The notes beneath the pieces were generated by a model. That model made no database searches. It was not told the DNA's origin and saw only the letters and a program-made list of their open reading frames with translations. DNA of 64,000 bases, from positions 2,852,001 to 2,916,000 of the forward strand of contig NZ_CP195792.1 in NCBI RefSeq assembly GCF_051466325.1. The letters run 5' to 3'. Below, in pieces: positions 9,059 through 18,985 of the stretch. A program made the position numbers and the translations under genes. The stretch comes from Planctomicrobium sp051466325. Lineage in GTDB: Bacteria > Planctomycetota > Planctomycetia > Planctomycetales > Planctomycetaceae. How positions within the stretch are numbered: position 1 is the stretch's first letter; each line of letters starts with the position of its first letter.

Positions 9059-9220
9059 ATCGGTATTGTCGTAATCCGTAGTTTGGAACGGTTTTGCACA
9101 TTGGTTGTACAGCACCTTGTGCTGAAAACGGCACTCGAAAAACGCTTCCAGAATCCTGTTCTTCAATAGAGAGTTTCAGCGCAGTTACAGACCTGAAAAC
9201 TGACACGATCTGACGCGTCG

Positions 9221-9880
9221 TTACACTTGCAGCACAGAATCGTCAGCGATGACGTAAATTCCATCAGACGGTTCTCGCCGAATCAGGCCGTGGTCGACGA
9301 AGCTGCTGAATGCCGGAAGAACGAGTGTTCTGCCCCGTTGCAGGAAGCAGGGAAGGCTCAGTCGCTCGGGCCCAAACTCCAGACGATACTTTGGATGGAG
9401 ATGCCCAGCCAGTGTCGGCAGCGAAGCCGTCGATTGGGGGAAGTGGGCCAGTCCCATCCCATGAAACGGGAATGGATCATCATAGCTGCGCACATTCCAT
9501 TCGGGCAGCGGTGGTCCCGCATGTCTGTCATGATTGCCGCGAATTAATAGGCAGTCGAGTTCGGAATGACGCTTCCGCCACTCCGAAAACTGAGCATGCA
9601 CCGCGTGGGATCTACCTCGCAAGGCGTGACAGAAATCTCCCAGGATGATGAGAGAGGAACTCCCTGTCCGATGCAGAGCGCGGGTCAGTCGCTGCAGGTC
9701 TGATCCAAGAAGGTCTGGAACCGGAAGACCTGCATTTCGGAACGTCTGCTCCTTGCCGAGATGCAGGTCGGCGACCAGGAGTGCGGAATGTGCTGGCCAA
9801 TAGACACACCGCTCGGGGAGCAGATGCAGCTGCGATTCGAAGAAGTCAATTTCAAGACATCCGTGGAGAGGATCGGTCAT
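9221..9880 (-). CDS. pdeM: ligase-associated metallophosphoesterase
   Basis: This 219-residue protein is the phosphoesterase of the ligase-associated DNA damage response set. The calcineurin-type metal motifs are all present: DLH at 38-40 (ADLHLGKEQTFRNAG), GDFCH at 81-85, GNHDRH at 115-120 and GHLHP at 159-163. It is last in a four-gene minus-strand operon after the helicase, with a 57-base spacer. It is predicted to be a cytoplasmic Mn/Fe-dependent nuclease or phosphodiesterase that cleans DNA ends before ligation. The gene is full length and intact. Confidence 0.9.
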   Translation of the reverse strand: MTDPLHGCLEIDFFESQLHLLPERCVYWPAHSALLVADLHLGKEQTFRNAGLPVPDLLGSDLQRLTRALHRTGSSSLIILGDFCHALRGRSHAVHAQFSEWRKRHSELDCLLIRGNHDRHAGPPLPEWNVRSYDDPFPFHGMGLAHFPQSTASLPTLAGHLHPKYRLEFGPERLSLPCFLQRGRTLVLPAFSSFVDHGLIRREPSDGIYVIADDSVLQV

Positions 9881-9937
9881 CGAGTGAAACGTTGTATGAG
9901 CGGGATTGGGGTCGTCGGTTGGAAATGGAGCGAGCGA

Positions 9938-12478
9938 TTACGGGGTCTGAGTCTGAGCGACTTTCTCGAGTTGTTCCTGAATTCTCCTTACCCGCTCGGA
10001 AAGTTTCTCGGAGGAGACCCGTTCGCGAAGGCGGTCGACCATGAGTGGGAAGCTGAAGGGACTGAAACGGGGCAGATTCCGCCAGACAATCTCCATCTCC
10101 TGCATTTCCCTTAATGTGGTCATGAGCCGGGTCTGTTCCAGCTGGCGTTCCATCACTTCGCGGTCGGCCTGCTTAAGCAGCAGGTTCTCGGGATCGTAGT
10201 TGCGAAAGACATCGTACAGCAGGCCCGTTGACGCCTGGAGCTGTCGGGCCGACTTCCTTTGGTGCGGATAGCCGCCAAAAACCAGACCGGAGATGTGAGC
10301 GATTTCGCGGAATTGGCGTTTGGCCATCTCCGCCGCGTTGAGAGAATGAAAAATGTCCTCCACAAGTCCTTCTGTAGAAAACAGACCGTTATCGATCGCT
10401 TCTTCGACTGCTGCCGGCGCATTCGATAGGAGTTCGAACCCATAGTCGTTGGCCGCGATGCTAAACGTATGCGGTTCATGGCGGGCTAACCGGTAGGCAA
10501 ACAAGGTGGAGAGCCCTTCATGCACCAGCCGTCCCGCAAACGGATAGAAGTACAAATGATGGCCTTCCCGGGATTTCACTCGTTCAATCAGCAGCTGATG
10601 AAATCGGGGGACGGCCGACCAGAACGCCTGCAGGCTGAGGAGCGGTTCGACTGCCTGCATCTCGGGCCCCTCGAACGAACCCCGGGCGGCGGCATCGAGA
10701 CGATGGCGAATCGCCTCTGACAGTTGCGAAGAGAGGGGCATTCGGCCTCCCATCCAGCGGGGGACCTTGGCGTTCGAATTCGTCTTCGCCAGTCGAACAT
10801 ACACCCTTGAGTCTTCGATGAACGCGACTTCGACATTCCTTCCGCCGAAAAGAAAATGATCGCCCGGCTTCAGTTTCGCGACAAATGACTCTTCAACGGT
10901 GCCGATTCTCGGTCCTTTCAGGAACTGCACCGACATTGATGTTTCGCTGACAATGGTTCCGATCGACATGCGGTGCTGACGCGCTAACCGCTGATCACTC
11001 AGTTGGAATAGACCGTCCGCATCTTTACGGACCTTGTGATAGTCGGGGTAAGCCTGCAGAGCCGTTCCGCCCGTGGTCACATAGGCGAGAATCCAGTCCC
11101 ATTCCTCGCGGGGCAGGTGTTCATAGCTGAAAGTGGTGCGAACCTCCTGAAACAGGTTCTCGGCGTCGAAGCCTCCCCCAACCGCGAGCGTCACCACATG
11201 CTGGCACAGGACATCAAGTGGCCGGCCCGGAGGGACTCTCGCTTCCAGATGGCCCGCGTGCACAGCATCACGCGTGGCTGCGAATTCGACCAGTTCCAGT
11301 GCATTTGTCGGCACACACGTCACTCGACTCGGCCGACCGGGAGAATGCCCGCTCCGGCCGGCTCGCTGCAGCAGCCGCGCAACACCCTTCGGACTTCCAA
11401 TCTGGAACACACGATCCACCGGGCTGAAATCAACTCCGAGATCGAGGGACGACGTGCAGACGACGCACTTGAGGTCTCCCCGACGGAGGCCATGTTCAAC
11501 CCAGGTGCGGGTCTCGCCGTCCAGCGAGCCGTGGTGCAAGGCGATGCGACCGGCCCAGTCCGGCTTCTGTTTGAGAATGGCCTGATACCAGGCTTCACAG
11601 TGGGAGCGTGTATTCGTGAAAACGAGCGAACTCCGCGCCTGTTCGATCTGCTCGACCACTTTCGAGACCAGCCGCAGCCCGAGATGTCCGGCCCACGGGA
11701 ACCGCTCCATCGTCTGGGGAATGAGGGAGTCGATGGACAACTTTTTTAACTGCTGTCCTTCGATGAGTTCATGAGCCCCGACCTCACGCTTGCTTCCCAG
11801 CAGCGTGGCCAGTGCCAGATCCAGATCACCGAGGGTGGCCGAGAGACCCCAGGTCTGCAGCTGCGGATTCCAGCTCCGCAGACGTGCGAGCGCGAGTTCT
11901 GTCTGAATTCCCCGCTTGGAACCAAGCAGTTCATGCCACTCGTCGACGATGACATGAGTCAGCTGTCCGAGTTGCTGCTGGGCATCGCTGCGAGACAGCA
12001 ACAACGACAGCGATTCGGGAGTGGTCAGCAAGACGTTGGGCAGACGGGTCCGTTGCCGATGCCTCACCGCGCTGGAGGTATCACCCGTCCGGGTTTCCAT
12101 CGACCAGGGAATCTGCAGATCGGTCAGTGGCTGCTGCAGTGCCTGTTCCGTGTCGGCGACAAGAGCGCGCAGTGGGGTGATCCAGAGCACACGGCACGGG
12201 GAGGAAGATCCAACCTTGCCCGAAGGCCGTCGTTTCTGTTCGGCCAGCCATTGCAGCAGGACCCCGAGCCAGACGGCATAGGTTTTACCGGTGCCGGTGG
12301 AGGCGTGGACGAGACCACTCTTGCCAGCAGCCATAGCAGACCATGCCTGCTGCTGGAATCGGAACGGCTTCCAGCCCTGCTGATGAAACCAGTCGGTGAT
12401 CTGACGTTTCGCTCGCTGCACTCCCCGTTGGGAGAGTGCGGGGGCCGAAGCAGGAGCTGCGGGAAGTACGCCACTCAT
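9938..12478 (-). CDS. ligase-associated DEXH-box DNA helicase (Lhr-like)
   Basis: This is an 846-residue superfamily 2 helicase. Walker A is STGTGKT at 60-66, the DEXH box is DEWH at 179-182 within VIVDEWHELLGSKRG, and motif VI lies in LLQRAGRSGHSPGRPSR. The long C-terminal half is typical of Lhr-type helicases, which translocate 3' to 5'. DEWHELLG is characteristic of the family linked to bacterial ATP-dependent ligase operons. Its start overlaps the stop of the ligase gene by 4 bases, implying translational coupling. The likely job is to open damaged DNA for the operon's nuclease, phosphoesterase and ligase. Confidence 0.92.
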   Translation of the reverse strand: MSGVLPAAPASAPALSQRGVQRAKRQITDWFHQQGWKPFRFQQQAWSAMAAGKSGLVHASTGTGKTYAVWLGVLLQWLAEQKRRPSGKVGSSSPCRVLWITPLRALVADTEQALQQPLTDLQIPWSMETRTGDTSSAVRHRQRTRLPNVLLTTPESLSLLLSRSDAQQQLGQLTHVIVDEWHELLGSKRGIQTELALARLRSWNPQLQTWGLSATLGDLDLALATLLGSKREVGAHELIEGQQLKKLSIDSLIPQTMERFPWAGHLGLRLVSKVVEQIEQARSSLVFTNTRSHCEAWYQAILKQKPDWAGRIALHHGSLDGETRTWVEHGLRRGDLKCVVCTSSLDLGVDFSPVDRVFQIGSPKGVARLLQRAGRSGHSPGRPSRVTCVPTNALELVEFAATRDAVHAGHLEARVPPGRPLDVLCQHVVTLAVGGGFDAENLFQEVRTTFSYEHLPREEWDWILAYVTTGGTALQAYPDYHKVRKDADGLFQLSDQRLARQHRMSIGTIVSETSMSVQFLKGPRIGTVEESFVAKLKPGDHFLFGGRNVEVAFIEDSRVYVRLAKTNSNAKVPRWMGGRMPLSSQLSEAIRHRLDAAARGSFEGPEMQAVEPLLSLQAFWSAVPRFHQLLIERVKSREGHHLYFYPFAGRLVHEGLSTLFAYRLARHEPHTFSIAANDYGFELLSNAPAAVEEAIDNGLFSTEGLVEDIFHSLNAAEMAKRQFREIAHISGLVFGGYPHQRKSARQLQASTGLLYDVFRNYDPENLLLKQADREVMERQLEQTRLMTTLREMQEMEIVWRNLPRFSPFSFPLMVDRLRERVSSEKLSERVRRIQEQLEKVAQTQTP

Positions 12479-14076
12479 GTGTTCACCTCCGCCGACATGA
12501 GGGCCTTGATCCCGTCGAGTGTGTCCGCCTGATCGGGCCGTTTATCTTTCCGCCAGCGCGACATTCTGGGAAAGCGGACAGCAACACCCGATTTGTGCCG
12601 CTTTGAAAACTGGATGTTCTCAAAGGCGAGTTCAAAGACCAATCCGGGAGTCACCGCGCGGACCGGTCCAAACTTTTCGATCGTGTGCTGCCGAACGTAA
12701 CGATCGACATCACGGATTTCGGCATCCGTCAGGCCGGAATAAGCCTTCGCAAACGGAATGAGTTGTCCCTGATCCCAGACCGCGAATGTATAGTCGGTAT
12801 ACAGGCTGGCCCGACGACCGTGCCCCCGCTGGGCATAAATCAGAACGGCATCGCAAGTGAACGGATTGACTTTCCATTTCCACCAGAGCCCGGTGACACG
12901 TCCGAGTGGATAAGGGGAGTCGAGTCGCTTCAGCATGACTCCCTCCACATTCATCTCCCGACTGGCACTCCGTTGATCCTGCAGAAGATCCCAACTCGTT
13001 GTGGAGACCACGGGCGATGGAACAATCAACGGCTCGGGCTCACATGACTCAAGCACTTCTTCAAGTTGGCGGCGACGCTCCACGAGTGGCAGCGCGCGGA
13101 GATCCTGTCCATCCCGTTCCAGGAGATCGAAAGCGACAAACCGCACAGGGACGTCCGACAGCAGTTTTTTGCCGACCGATTTTCTCCCGATCCGTCGCTG
13201 CAGTTCCGAGAATGGCAACGGTCGTCCTGCCTTCCAGCCAAGCACTTCACCATCGAGCACTGTCCCATCGGGAAGGGCCCGCAGGGGCTCCGCAAGTTCG
13301 GGGAACCGGTCGAGGATCAGCTCTTCCCCACGTGACCAGAGATAGGACTGGCCGCGCCGACGAATCATTTGCCCGCGAATCCCGTCCCATTTCCACTCCA
13401 CCAGCCAGTCAGCGGGGTCACCCAACGTCTCTGGCGCGGACTGAAAGGGATGCGCCAGTGCGAAGGGGTAAGGGCGACTCTCATCGGTTTCCCCCTGATC
13501 CGCTGCCAGGAGCTGCTCGAAGAATTCCGGCGTCGGTTCCCATTGCCCCATTAAGCGATGAGCGATAAGGGCCTGTGGCAGTTCACTCACCAGTGCGAGA
13601 GCACGAATCACCAGTCCCTGAGAGACACCGACCCGAAAGCTGCCTGTGACGAGTTTGTTGAACACAAAGCGTTCCTGAGCCGTCAACTGCCCCCACGCAT
13701 CGCTCAGCGCCTCCTTCCGCTGGTCGTCGGTCATCGCGGACAGGGGGCGAATGCGTTGCTCGATCCACTCCGCGAGCGTGAACTGACTTCCACCTGTGGG
13801 CTCGGGAAGCAGGAGCGCCATCGTCTCAGCGAGGTCCCCAACCGCTCCATAACACTCCTCGAACATCCAGTCGGGGATCTGTGCCTGCTCGGCAGCCCAC
13901 ATTCGCAGCAGACCGGTTGGGATAAGTCGAGAGAACTTCCTCCCGCTGAGGAAATAGACGCTCCAGGCTCCATCAGCTGCGCTGCAGTGAGTGAAATAGT
14001 CGCGCATCGCAGCGACTTTGACCGTCGTCTTCGTCGTTTCGTCGAGGGTGCGATAGAGATCGGCGAATGATTTCAC
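12475..14076 (-). CDS. ATP-dependent DNA ligase (ligase-associated repair set)
   Basis: This is a 533-residue ATP-dependent DNA ligase. Lys229 in EWKWDGIRGQ is the predicted adenylated residue. Motif III-like LDGEVLGW and motif V (EGVMLKRLDSPY, WWKWK) follow, then an OB-fold region. The N-terminal helical domain (1-200) is the LIG1-like DNA-binding part. This is not the NAD-dependent replicative LigA. It overlaps both neighbours by 4 bases: exonuclease upstream and helicase downstream. It seals nicks in the ligase-associated DNA damage response; the family is known, while the exact lesion repaired in vivo is not settled. Confidence 0.93.
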   Translation of the reverse strand: MKSFADLYRTLDETTKTTVKVAAMRDYFTHCSAADGAWSVYFLSGRKFSRLIPTGLLRMWAAEQAQIPDWMFEECYGAVGDLAETMALLLPEPTGGSQFTLAEWIEQRIRPLSAMTDDQRKEALSDAWGQLTAQERFVFNKLVTGSFRVGVSQGLVIRALALVSELPQALIAHRLMGQWEPTPEFFEQLLAADQGETDESRPYPFALAHPFQSAPETLGDPADWLVEWKWDGIRGQMIRRRGQSYLWSRGEELILDRFPELAEPLRALPDGTVLDGEVLGWKAGRPLPFSELQRRIGRKSVGKKLLSDVPVRFVAFDLLERDGQDLRALPLVERRRQLEEVLESCEPEPLIVPSPVVSTTSWDLLQDQRSASREMNVEGVMLKRLDSPYPLGRVTGLWWKWKVNPFTCDAVLIYAQRGHGRRASLYTDYTFAVWDQGQLIPFAKAYSGLTDAEIRDVDRYVRQHTIEKFGPVRAVTPGLVFELAFENIQFSKRHKSGVAVRFPRMSRWRKDKRPDQADTLDGIKALMSAEVNT

Positions 14077-15221
14077 TCAGCGGAATCCTCTGTTGAATGA
14101 ACGGTGGTTCGGGACGTTGCGGGTTCTTCGTCGAAGACGGGTTCCACGGGGATGTCTCCGTTCTCCTCCGCGTCATCGACTTCGGCATCGTCCCGCTCAC
14201 CAATAAAACGGGTCCGAAGTGGAGCGGCGTCATACCCGGCGTTCTGGAGCCACCGCACCATCGGGCCGGTCCGGCCATGAGTGGCCAGGATTCGCTCGGC
14301 TCCGGTCGCTTCGATGGCAGAGAGCAGCCCGGGCCAGTCCGCGTGGTCGGAGAGAACGAAACCCCGCTCCACAGCCCGTCGTCTCCGCGTTCCCCGAATC
14401 AGCATCCATCCCGAGGCAAACGCGCGGGAAGCATCGCCAAATTTCCGCATCCAGCCCGTTCCATTCGCAGAAGGGGGAGCGACGACCAACGCGCCGGCCC
14501 AGTCCTTTCCCGGTTCAAAGCGACCGGCATAACTGGTTTCCGGCAAACGAATGCCAGAGTTGCGATAGTCCTGATTCACCCGCTCCACCGCGCCGTGACA
14601 GAGAATGGGCCCAATCGTCGGGTCGAGTCCCGCCAGAATGCGTTGAGCTTTCCCGAGTGCATAGGAAAAGACGATCGACACTTTTCCCGCATCGCGATTG
14701 GTCCGCCACCAACGGTTCAGCTCGCTGAAAATTTCAGACTGAGGCTGCCAGCGATAAATGGGAAGTCCGAATGTGCATTCGGTAATGAACGTCTGGCAGC
14801 GGACCGACTCAAAAGGCCGACAGGTGGCATCGGCAGCCACCTTATAATCGCCGGAGACGACCCACACTTCGCCCCGCGACTCCACTCGGATTTGCGCTGA
14901 ACCGAGCACGTGGCCTGAAGGATGAAAAGAGACCTTCACCCCGTTGATGGACAGTGCCTCTCCGTAGCGGACGGTCTCAACTCTTGCCTCTGACCCCATA
15001 CGAGTCTGCAGTACGTGCAGTCCCTCACCGGTGGTCAGATACCGGCCGCAGCCGCGCCGTGCATGATCGCCGTGGGCATGCGTGATCAGCGCCCGCGAGA
15101 CGGGATTCCACGGGTCAATGTGGAAATCCCCCTTCTCACAATACAGGCCATCGGGGCTGTTCTGGATCAGCTCGGTCACATCACACCCTGCAAGGGAAAA
15201 ATGATGACACCACAACTCCAT
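14073..15221 (-). CDS. ligase-associated DNA damage response exonuclease (metallo-beta-lactamase fold)
   Basis: This is a 382-residue MBL/beta-CASP nuclease related to SNM1/Artemis-type exonucleases. HAHGDH at 48-53 is the first metal site. Further histidines lie in HPSGHVLGSAQ and SDHADWPGL. It opens the four-gene operon and its stop overlaps the ligase start by 4 bases. An alternative GTG start at 15179, just before the conserved ELIQNSPDGLYC, has AGGG 6 bases upstream and may be the true start; the ATG at 15221 has no clear ribosome-binding site. The C-terminal 45 residues are acidic and low in complexity. Confidence 0.9.
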   Translation of the reverse strand: MELWCHHFSLAGCDVTELIQNSPDGLYCEKGDFHIDPWNPVSRALITHAHGDHARRGCGRYLTTGEGLHVLQTRMGSEARVETVRYGEALSINGVKVSFHPSGHVLGSAQIRVESRGEVWVVSGDYKVAADATCRPFESVRCQTFITECTFGLPIYRWQPQSEIFSELNRWWRTNRDAGKVSIVFSYALGKAQRILAGLDPTIGPILCHGAVERVNQDYRNSGIRLPETSYAGRFEPGKDWAGALVVAPPSANGTGWMRKFGDASRAFASGWMLIRGTRRRRAVERGFVLSDHADWPGLLSAIEATGAERILATHGRTGPMVRWLQNAGYDAAPLRTRFIGERDDAEVDDAEENGDIPVEPVFDEEPATSRTTVHSTEDSAE

Positions 15222-15531
15222 TGCGTCACAACTTCATCGGGCGACGCAACCGACTCTCCTCTCCCTGTTCAACCGCAGGGACGCCACCCCATTCACGAAA
15301 AAATCTGGCTGTTTGCCTGAGAATTGACAGATCCCGGCCAATTCGACACGTGGCTGTGATTCAGGTCGATTCCGAAATTGTATGCCCCGGTTTTCGTGGC
15401 AACAGATGTGAATCCCGAATTGGTTGGAATGTTGTTCCGCACTCGAAGGCATCCAGAAATGAGCCCGAAAACAGTCTGGACAAATGTCCCCTTTTGCCTA
15501 GAACTACTGGTGGAAACGGGAGCGCTCACGA
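15222..15531. other. divergent promoter region between the two DNA-repair operons
   Basis: This 310-base spacer separates the minus-strand exonuclease operon from the plus-strand radical-SAM/UdgX operon and must hold both promoters. TTGACA at 15325-15330 is a possible -35 element, but no good -10 follows at the usual distance. I see no palindrome resembling a LexA box. GGGAG lies 9 bases before the ATG at 15532 and supports that start. Confidence 0.4.
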
Positions 15532-16779
15532 ATGGATGTCCGGCAGAAACTCGCAATCCTGGCAGATGCAGCCAAGTACGACGCGTCCTGCGCCAGTAGC
15601 GGATCCAAATCGACCCGCTCCGGCAGCCGGATCGGCTCAACGGAAGGGATGGGAATCTGCCACAGCTACACCCCGGACGGCCGTTGCGTTTCGTTGCTGA
15701 AAATTCTCCTGACGAATTACTGCATCTATGATTGTCAGTACTGCGTGAATCGTGTGACCAGCGAAACACCGCGAGCACGATTTACGGTTGATGAGGTTGT
15801 ACGGACGACGCTCCAGTTCTACGCTCGGAATTACATCGAAGGGCTGTTTCTGAGTTCCGGCATCATTCAAAGCCCGGATTACACGATGGAACAGTTGGTG
15901 CAGGTGGCCCGTCAGCTGAGGGAAGTGCATCGATTCGGCGGATACATTCACCTGAAAACGATTCCCGGAGCGGCTGAGGAACTGATCGCTGCGGCCGGAA
16001 GGTGGTCGGATCGATTGAGTGTGAATATCGAACTGCCGACTCCCGCGGATCTGGTCCAGCTCGCACCCGAAAAGAAATCGGGCGAAATTCTCTCCGCAAT
16101 GGAAACTGTGAAAGAAGGAATTGCCGAATATCGCGCAGAGAAGCAGGCGGGATTCAAGGTGGAGAAGTTCGCGCCGGCGGGGCAAAGTACACAAATGATC
16201 GTGGGTGCCACGGCGACGCCCGATCGGCAGATTCTGGAGACCGCCTCTTCCCTTTACAAAACGAATCAGCTTCGACGCGTTTACTACTCGGCTTACAGCC
16301 CGATCCCGCATGCGGACGCCCGCCTTCCTGCGAAAAGTCCGCCGCTGGTGCGTGAGCATCGGCTGTATCAGGCCGACTGGCTGATGCGGTTCTACGGGTT
16401 CCGCAGCGATGAAATCGTGGTGGAAGCGGATGCCAACCTCGCCCTGGATCTCGACCCCAAGCTCGCCTGGGCGCTCGCACATCGCGAGTTTTTTCCTGTG
16501 AATGTGAACACAGCGACGCGGGAACAGCTCCTGCGCATTCCGGGGATCGGTGTCAGAAACGTCAAACGCATTCTATCGATCCGTCGACATCATGCCGTCA
16601 CAACCGAAGACCTGAAGAAGCTGCGTGTCAGCTGGAAGAAGGCGGGCCCGTTCGTCATCACGGCTAATTGCCATCGTGACTCCCGACTGCTCGACAGTCT
16701 GCAACTTCGCGATCGAGTCACACCACCGCGGCAGCTCTTGCTGTTTGATAACGAGTCCAGTCGATCCGGAGAGCTGTAA
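15532..16779 (+). CDS. putative DNA modification/repair radical SAM protein
   Basis: This is a 415-residue radical-SAM enzyme. The 4Fe-4S cluster cysteines are C64, C68 and C71 in CIYDCQYC. The C-terminal part carries a helix-hairpin-helix DNA-binding segment (LLRIPGIGVRNVKRIL, about 330-345). The family is known to be genetically linked to UdgX-type uracil-DNA glycosylases, and here its TAA overlaps the ATG of such a gene by one base. The reaction is not established, so repair or modification of DNA is an inference from the HhH motif and the partner. Ribosome-binding site GGGAG precedes the ATG by 9 bases. Confidence 0.9.
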   Translation: MDVRQKLAILADAAKYDASCASSGSKSTRSGSRIGSTEGMGICHSYTPDGRCVSLLKILLTNYCIYDCQYCVNRVTSETPRARFTVDEVVRTTLQFYARNYIEGLFLSSGIIQSPDYTMEQLVQVARQLREVHRFGGYIHLKTIPGAAEELIAAAGRWSDRLSVNIELPTPADLVQLAPEKKSGEILSAMETVKEGIAEYRAEKQAGFKVEKFAPAGQSTQMIVGATATPDRQILETASSLYKTNQLRRVYYSAYSPIPHADARLPAKSPPLVREHRLYQADWLMRFYGFRSDEIVVEADANLALDLDPKLAWALAHREFFPVNVNTATREQLLRIPGIGVRNVKRILSIRRHHAVTTEDLKKLRVSWKKAGPFVITANCHRDSRLLDSLQLRDRVTPPRQLLLFDNESSRSGEL

Positions 16780-18197
16780 TGCATTTCCAGGATGTCAGGG
16801 ATTTCGAAACGTGGCGTACGGCAGCGCGCGAGATGCTGCAACAGGGAATCTCTCCGGCAGAGATCGATTTCTGCGACGAGCGACAGTCGAAATCACTCTT
16901 TCTCCGCAGTTCGACCTCTCGTGCTGATGATTCGGCGAACGGGCCGACCCAGCGTGTTCCTCCCCGATTTCTGGAGGTCGCAAAGATTGCAGCGTGCCAT
17001 CGCGATCGTCAGCGTTTCAATCTGTTGTATCGCATCCTGTGGCGGCTGACGCATGGCGAGCCTCAACTCCTCGATCTGGTCACCGACGATGACATTTACC
17101 GACTTCAACAACTGGAAAAAGAGGTTCGGCGGGATGCCCATAAAATGAAGGCCTTCGTCCGCTTTCGTCGAGTTGTGCAAGGAGAGGTGGAGCAGTTCAT
17201 CGCCTGGCACCAGCCCGACCATCGAATTGTCCGGATGGTTGCCCCCTTCTTTTCGCGTCGATTTCCCCAGATGAATTGGGCGATTCTGACTCCGGAAGAA
17301 TCTGTAATTTGGGACCAGAACGTGCTCTCCTATGGTCCCGGTCTTCCTGCGAGCGCAGCTCCACAGGGAGATGATCTGGAGGACCTCTGGAAAGTCTATT
17401 ACGCCCATATCTTCAATCCAGCCCGCATCAATCTGGCCATGATGACCAAAGAGATGCCACGGCGGCACTGGAAGACACTTCCCGAGGCTCAGATCATTGA
17501 CCAGCTGGTTCAGGAAGCCCCTGCGAGGGTACAGGCGATGGTGAATTTTCAGGAAGGTTCAAACGTTTCCGCTGCTGACTTTCTGCCGGATCGCCTTTCG
17601 TACTCCAGTCTCGCCAGGGCAGCGGCAGAATGTCGGGGATGCCCTCTCTATGGTCCGGCAACACAGACCGTGTTCGGTGATGGCCCGGTCCATTCACGAT
17701 TGATGCTTGTCGGAGAGCAGCCGGGCGATCAGGAAGATGTTGCGGGAAAACCATTCGTCGGCCCGGCCGGTGAGATTCTGAATGAGATTCTCGAAAACGC
17801 AGGCCTCGACCGCAGTGAAATCTATGTGACGAATGCGGTGAAGCACTTCAAGTTTACGGTTTCGGGACCGCGCAGATTGCACGCGAAGCCGTCGGCTCGC
17901 GAAGTGAGCGCCTGCCGTCCCTGGCTCAAGAGCGAGGTGGAGCTGATTCGTCCGGAAGTTCTGGTCTGCCTCGGATCGACCGCCGCCCAGACAATCATCG
18001 GACGGAGTTTCAGATTGACTCAGCATCGGGGGGAGATCGTGAAATCGGACTGGTGTGACCAGACTCTGTCGACATACCATCCTTCGGCAATTCTGCGCAT
18101 GCCCGATCGAACCCGCCGAGCGGAGATGAAGAAGCAGCTTGAGATGGACCTCGCCACCGCCGCTGCACTGCTCGTACGACCGGTTGCGCCCTCGTGA
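16779..18197 (+). CDS. DUF4130-UdgX fusion, uracil-DNA glycosylase family protein
   Basis: The protein is 472 residues. Residues 1-260 form the DUF4130/TIGR03915-type domain that accompanies the radical-SAM partner. Residues 275-472 are a family 4/5-type uracil-DNA glycosylase of the UdgX class. Visible features are C285 and C288 as cluster ligands, motif GEQPGDQED (312-320), the R-loop GPRRLHAKP with H368, and HPSAILR (434-440). In characterised UdgX proteins the R-loop histidine forms a covalent link to the uracil site, and that residue is present here. The start overlaps the upstream stop, indicating tight co-expression. Confidence 0.9.
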   Translation: MHFQDVRDFETWRTAAREMLQQGISPAEIDFCDERQSKSLFLRSSTSRADDSANGPTQRVPPRFLEVAKIAACHRDRQRFNLLYRILWRLTHGEPQLLDLVTDDDIYRLQQLEKEVRRDAHKMKAFVRFRRVVQGEVEQFIAWHQPDHRIVRMVAPFFSRRFPQMNWAILTPEESVIWDQNVLSYGPGLPASAAPQGDDLEDLWKVYYAHIFNPARINLAMMTKEMPRRHWKTLPEAQIIDQLVQEAPARVQAMVNFQEGSNVSAADFLPDRLSYSSLARAAAECRGCPLYGPATQTVFGDGPVHSRLMLVGEQPGDQEDVAGKPFVGPAGEILNEILENAGLDRSEIYVTNAVKHFKFTVSGPRRLHAKPSAREVSACRPWLKSEVELIRPEVLVCLGSTAAQTIIGRSFRLTQHRGEIVKSDWCDQTLSTYHPSAILRMPDRTRRAEMKKQLEMDLATAAALLVRPVAPS

Positions 18198-18985
18198 ATG
18201 TTGGAACCACGGGCGCTACCAAGTGATCATGAGTCAGACTCCACGGACGAATGTTCTCCTCGAAGTTGCTCCCCTGTCTCTTCTCTAAGGACGGCCAGCA
18301 AGTACAACAGCCCTATTCGCATCGCAACAGCCTGCAGCCCTTCACTCAGGCCCAGCTGATTTCCTGCCTGATTCTGCGGGCTTCCCTCAAGACGACCTAT
18401 CGCGTCATCGAATTCCGCACGCGGGCAATTCTCGCATGACTCCACAGGCCACCAGCCGCTGTCATCGCCACTGTCATCCCCGCTGATATCCGATGAAATG
18501 TCCTTACCGCCGTCGGTAAAAATGCTTGTGGAACGATCAGCCATCGCGGAGCGGAGCCGGGGGGCTGGCTTCCAAGTCGGCTACATCGCCGATCACGCTC
18601 GGGAGCCCCGCGAGCCGTTGGCGGTCTGGAAGTTCATGGTAGCCGCACCCGATCTGCGGTAATGCTGCCGGCGGCCTTGCGTGCCGAGAGAGAGCTGGCC
18701 GAATATCCGGAGCTGTGGCTGCCGGTCGACCGATACTCTCCAGGGATGGATGGCCCCGGCGCACGCCTTGTGGGATACTGGAGAGCCGTGCAATCCGAGG
18801 CAGACGTTCAACCCGTTCAGGCGAATTCGATCCTGGCCGCTGGAGCGATGCAGGCCATGCTTCGAAAGAGAGTTGCGCGCTTAGTGCAGGCCTATTCCCC
18901 TTCCCTGGGGAATCCACAGGGAAGGAACATGTCGCACTGCCGACAGCGGGTAGCCTTAAACTCAAGGCTCAACGTGATTTAAAAA
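18198..18985. other. 788-base region without a recognisable gene
   Basis: Open frames exist on both strands but none resembles a known protein. The best candidate is a 105-codon minus-strand frame (18227-18544) with an acidic Asp/Ser-rich stretch (GDDSGDDSG) and a hydrophobic segment (AMRIGLLYLLAVL); it has no convincing ribosome-binding site. On the plus strand two short protein-like stretches (PLAVWKFMVAAPDLR ending at a stop near 18660, then AEYPELWLPVDRY in another frame) could be remains of a decayed gene. I call no gene. Confidence 0.35.

Noticed and set aside
15222..15531. LexA/SOS box between the repair operons
   Set aside because: No inverted repeat of the right spacing could be found by eye.
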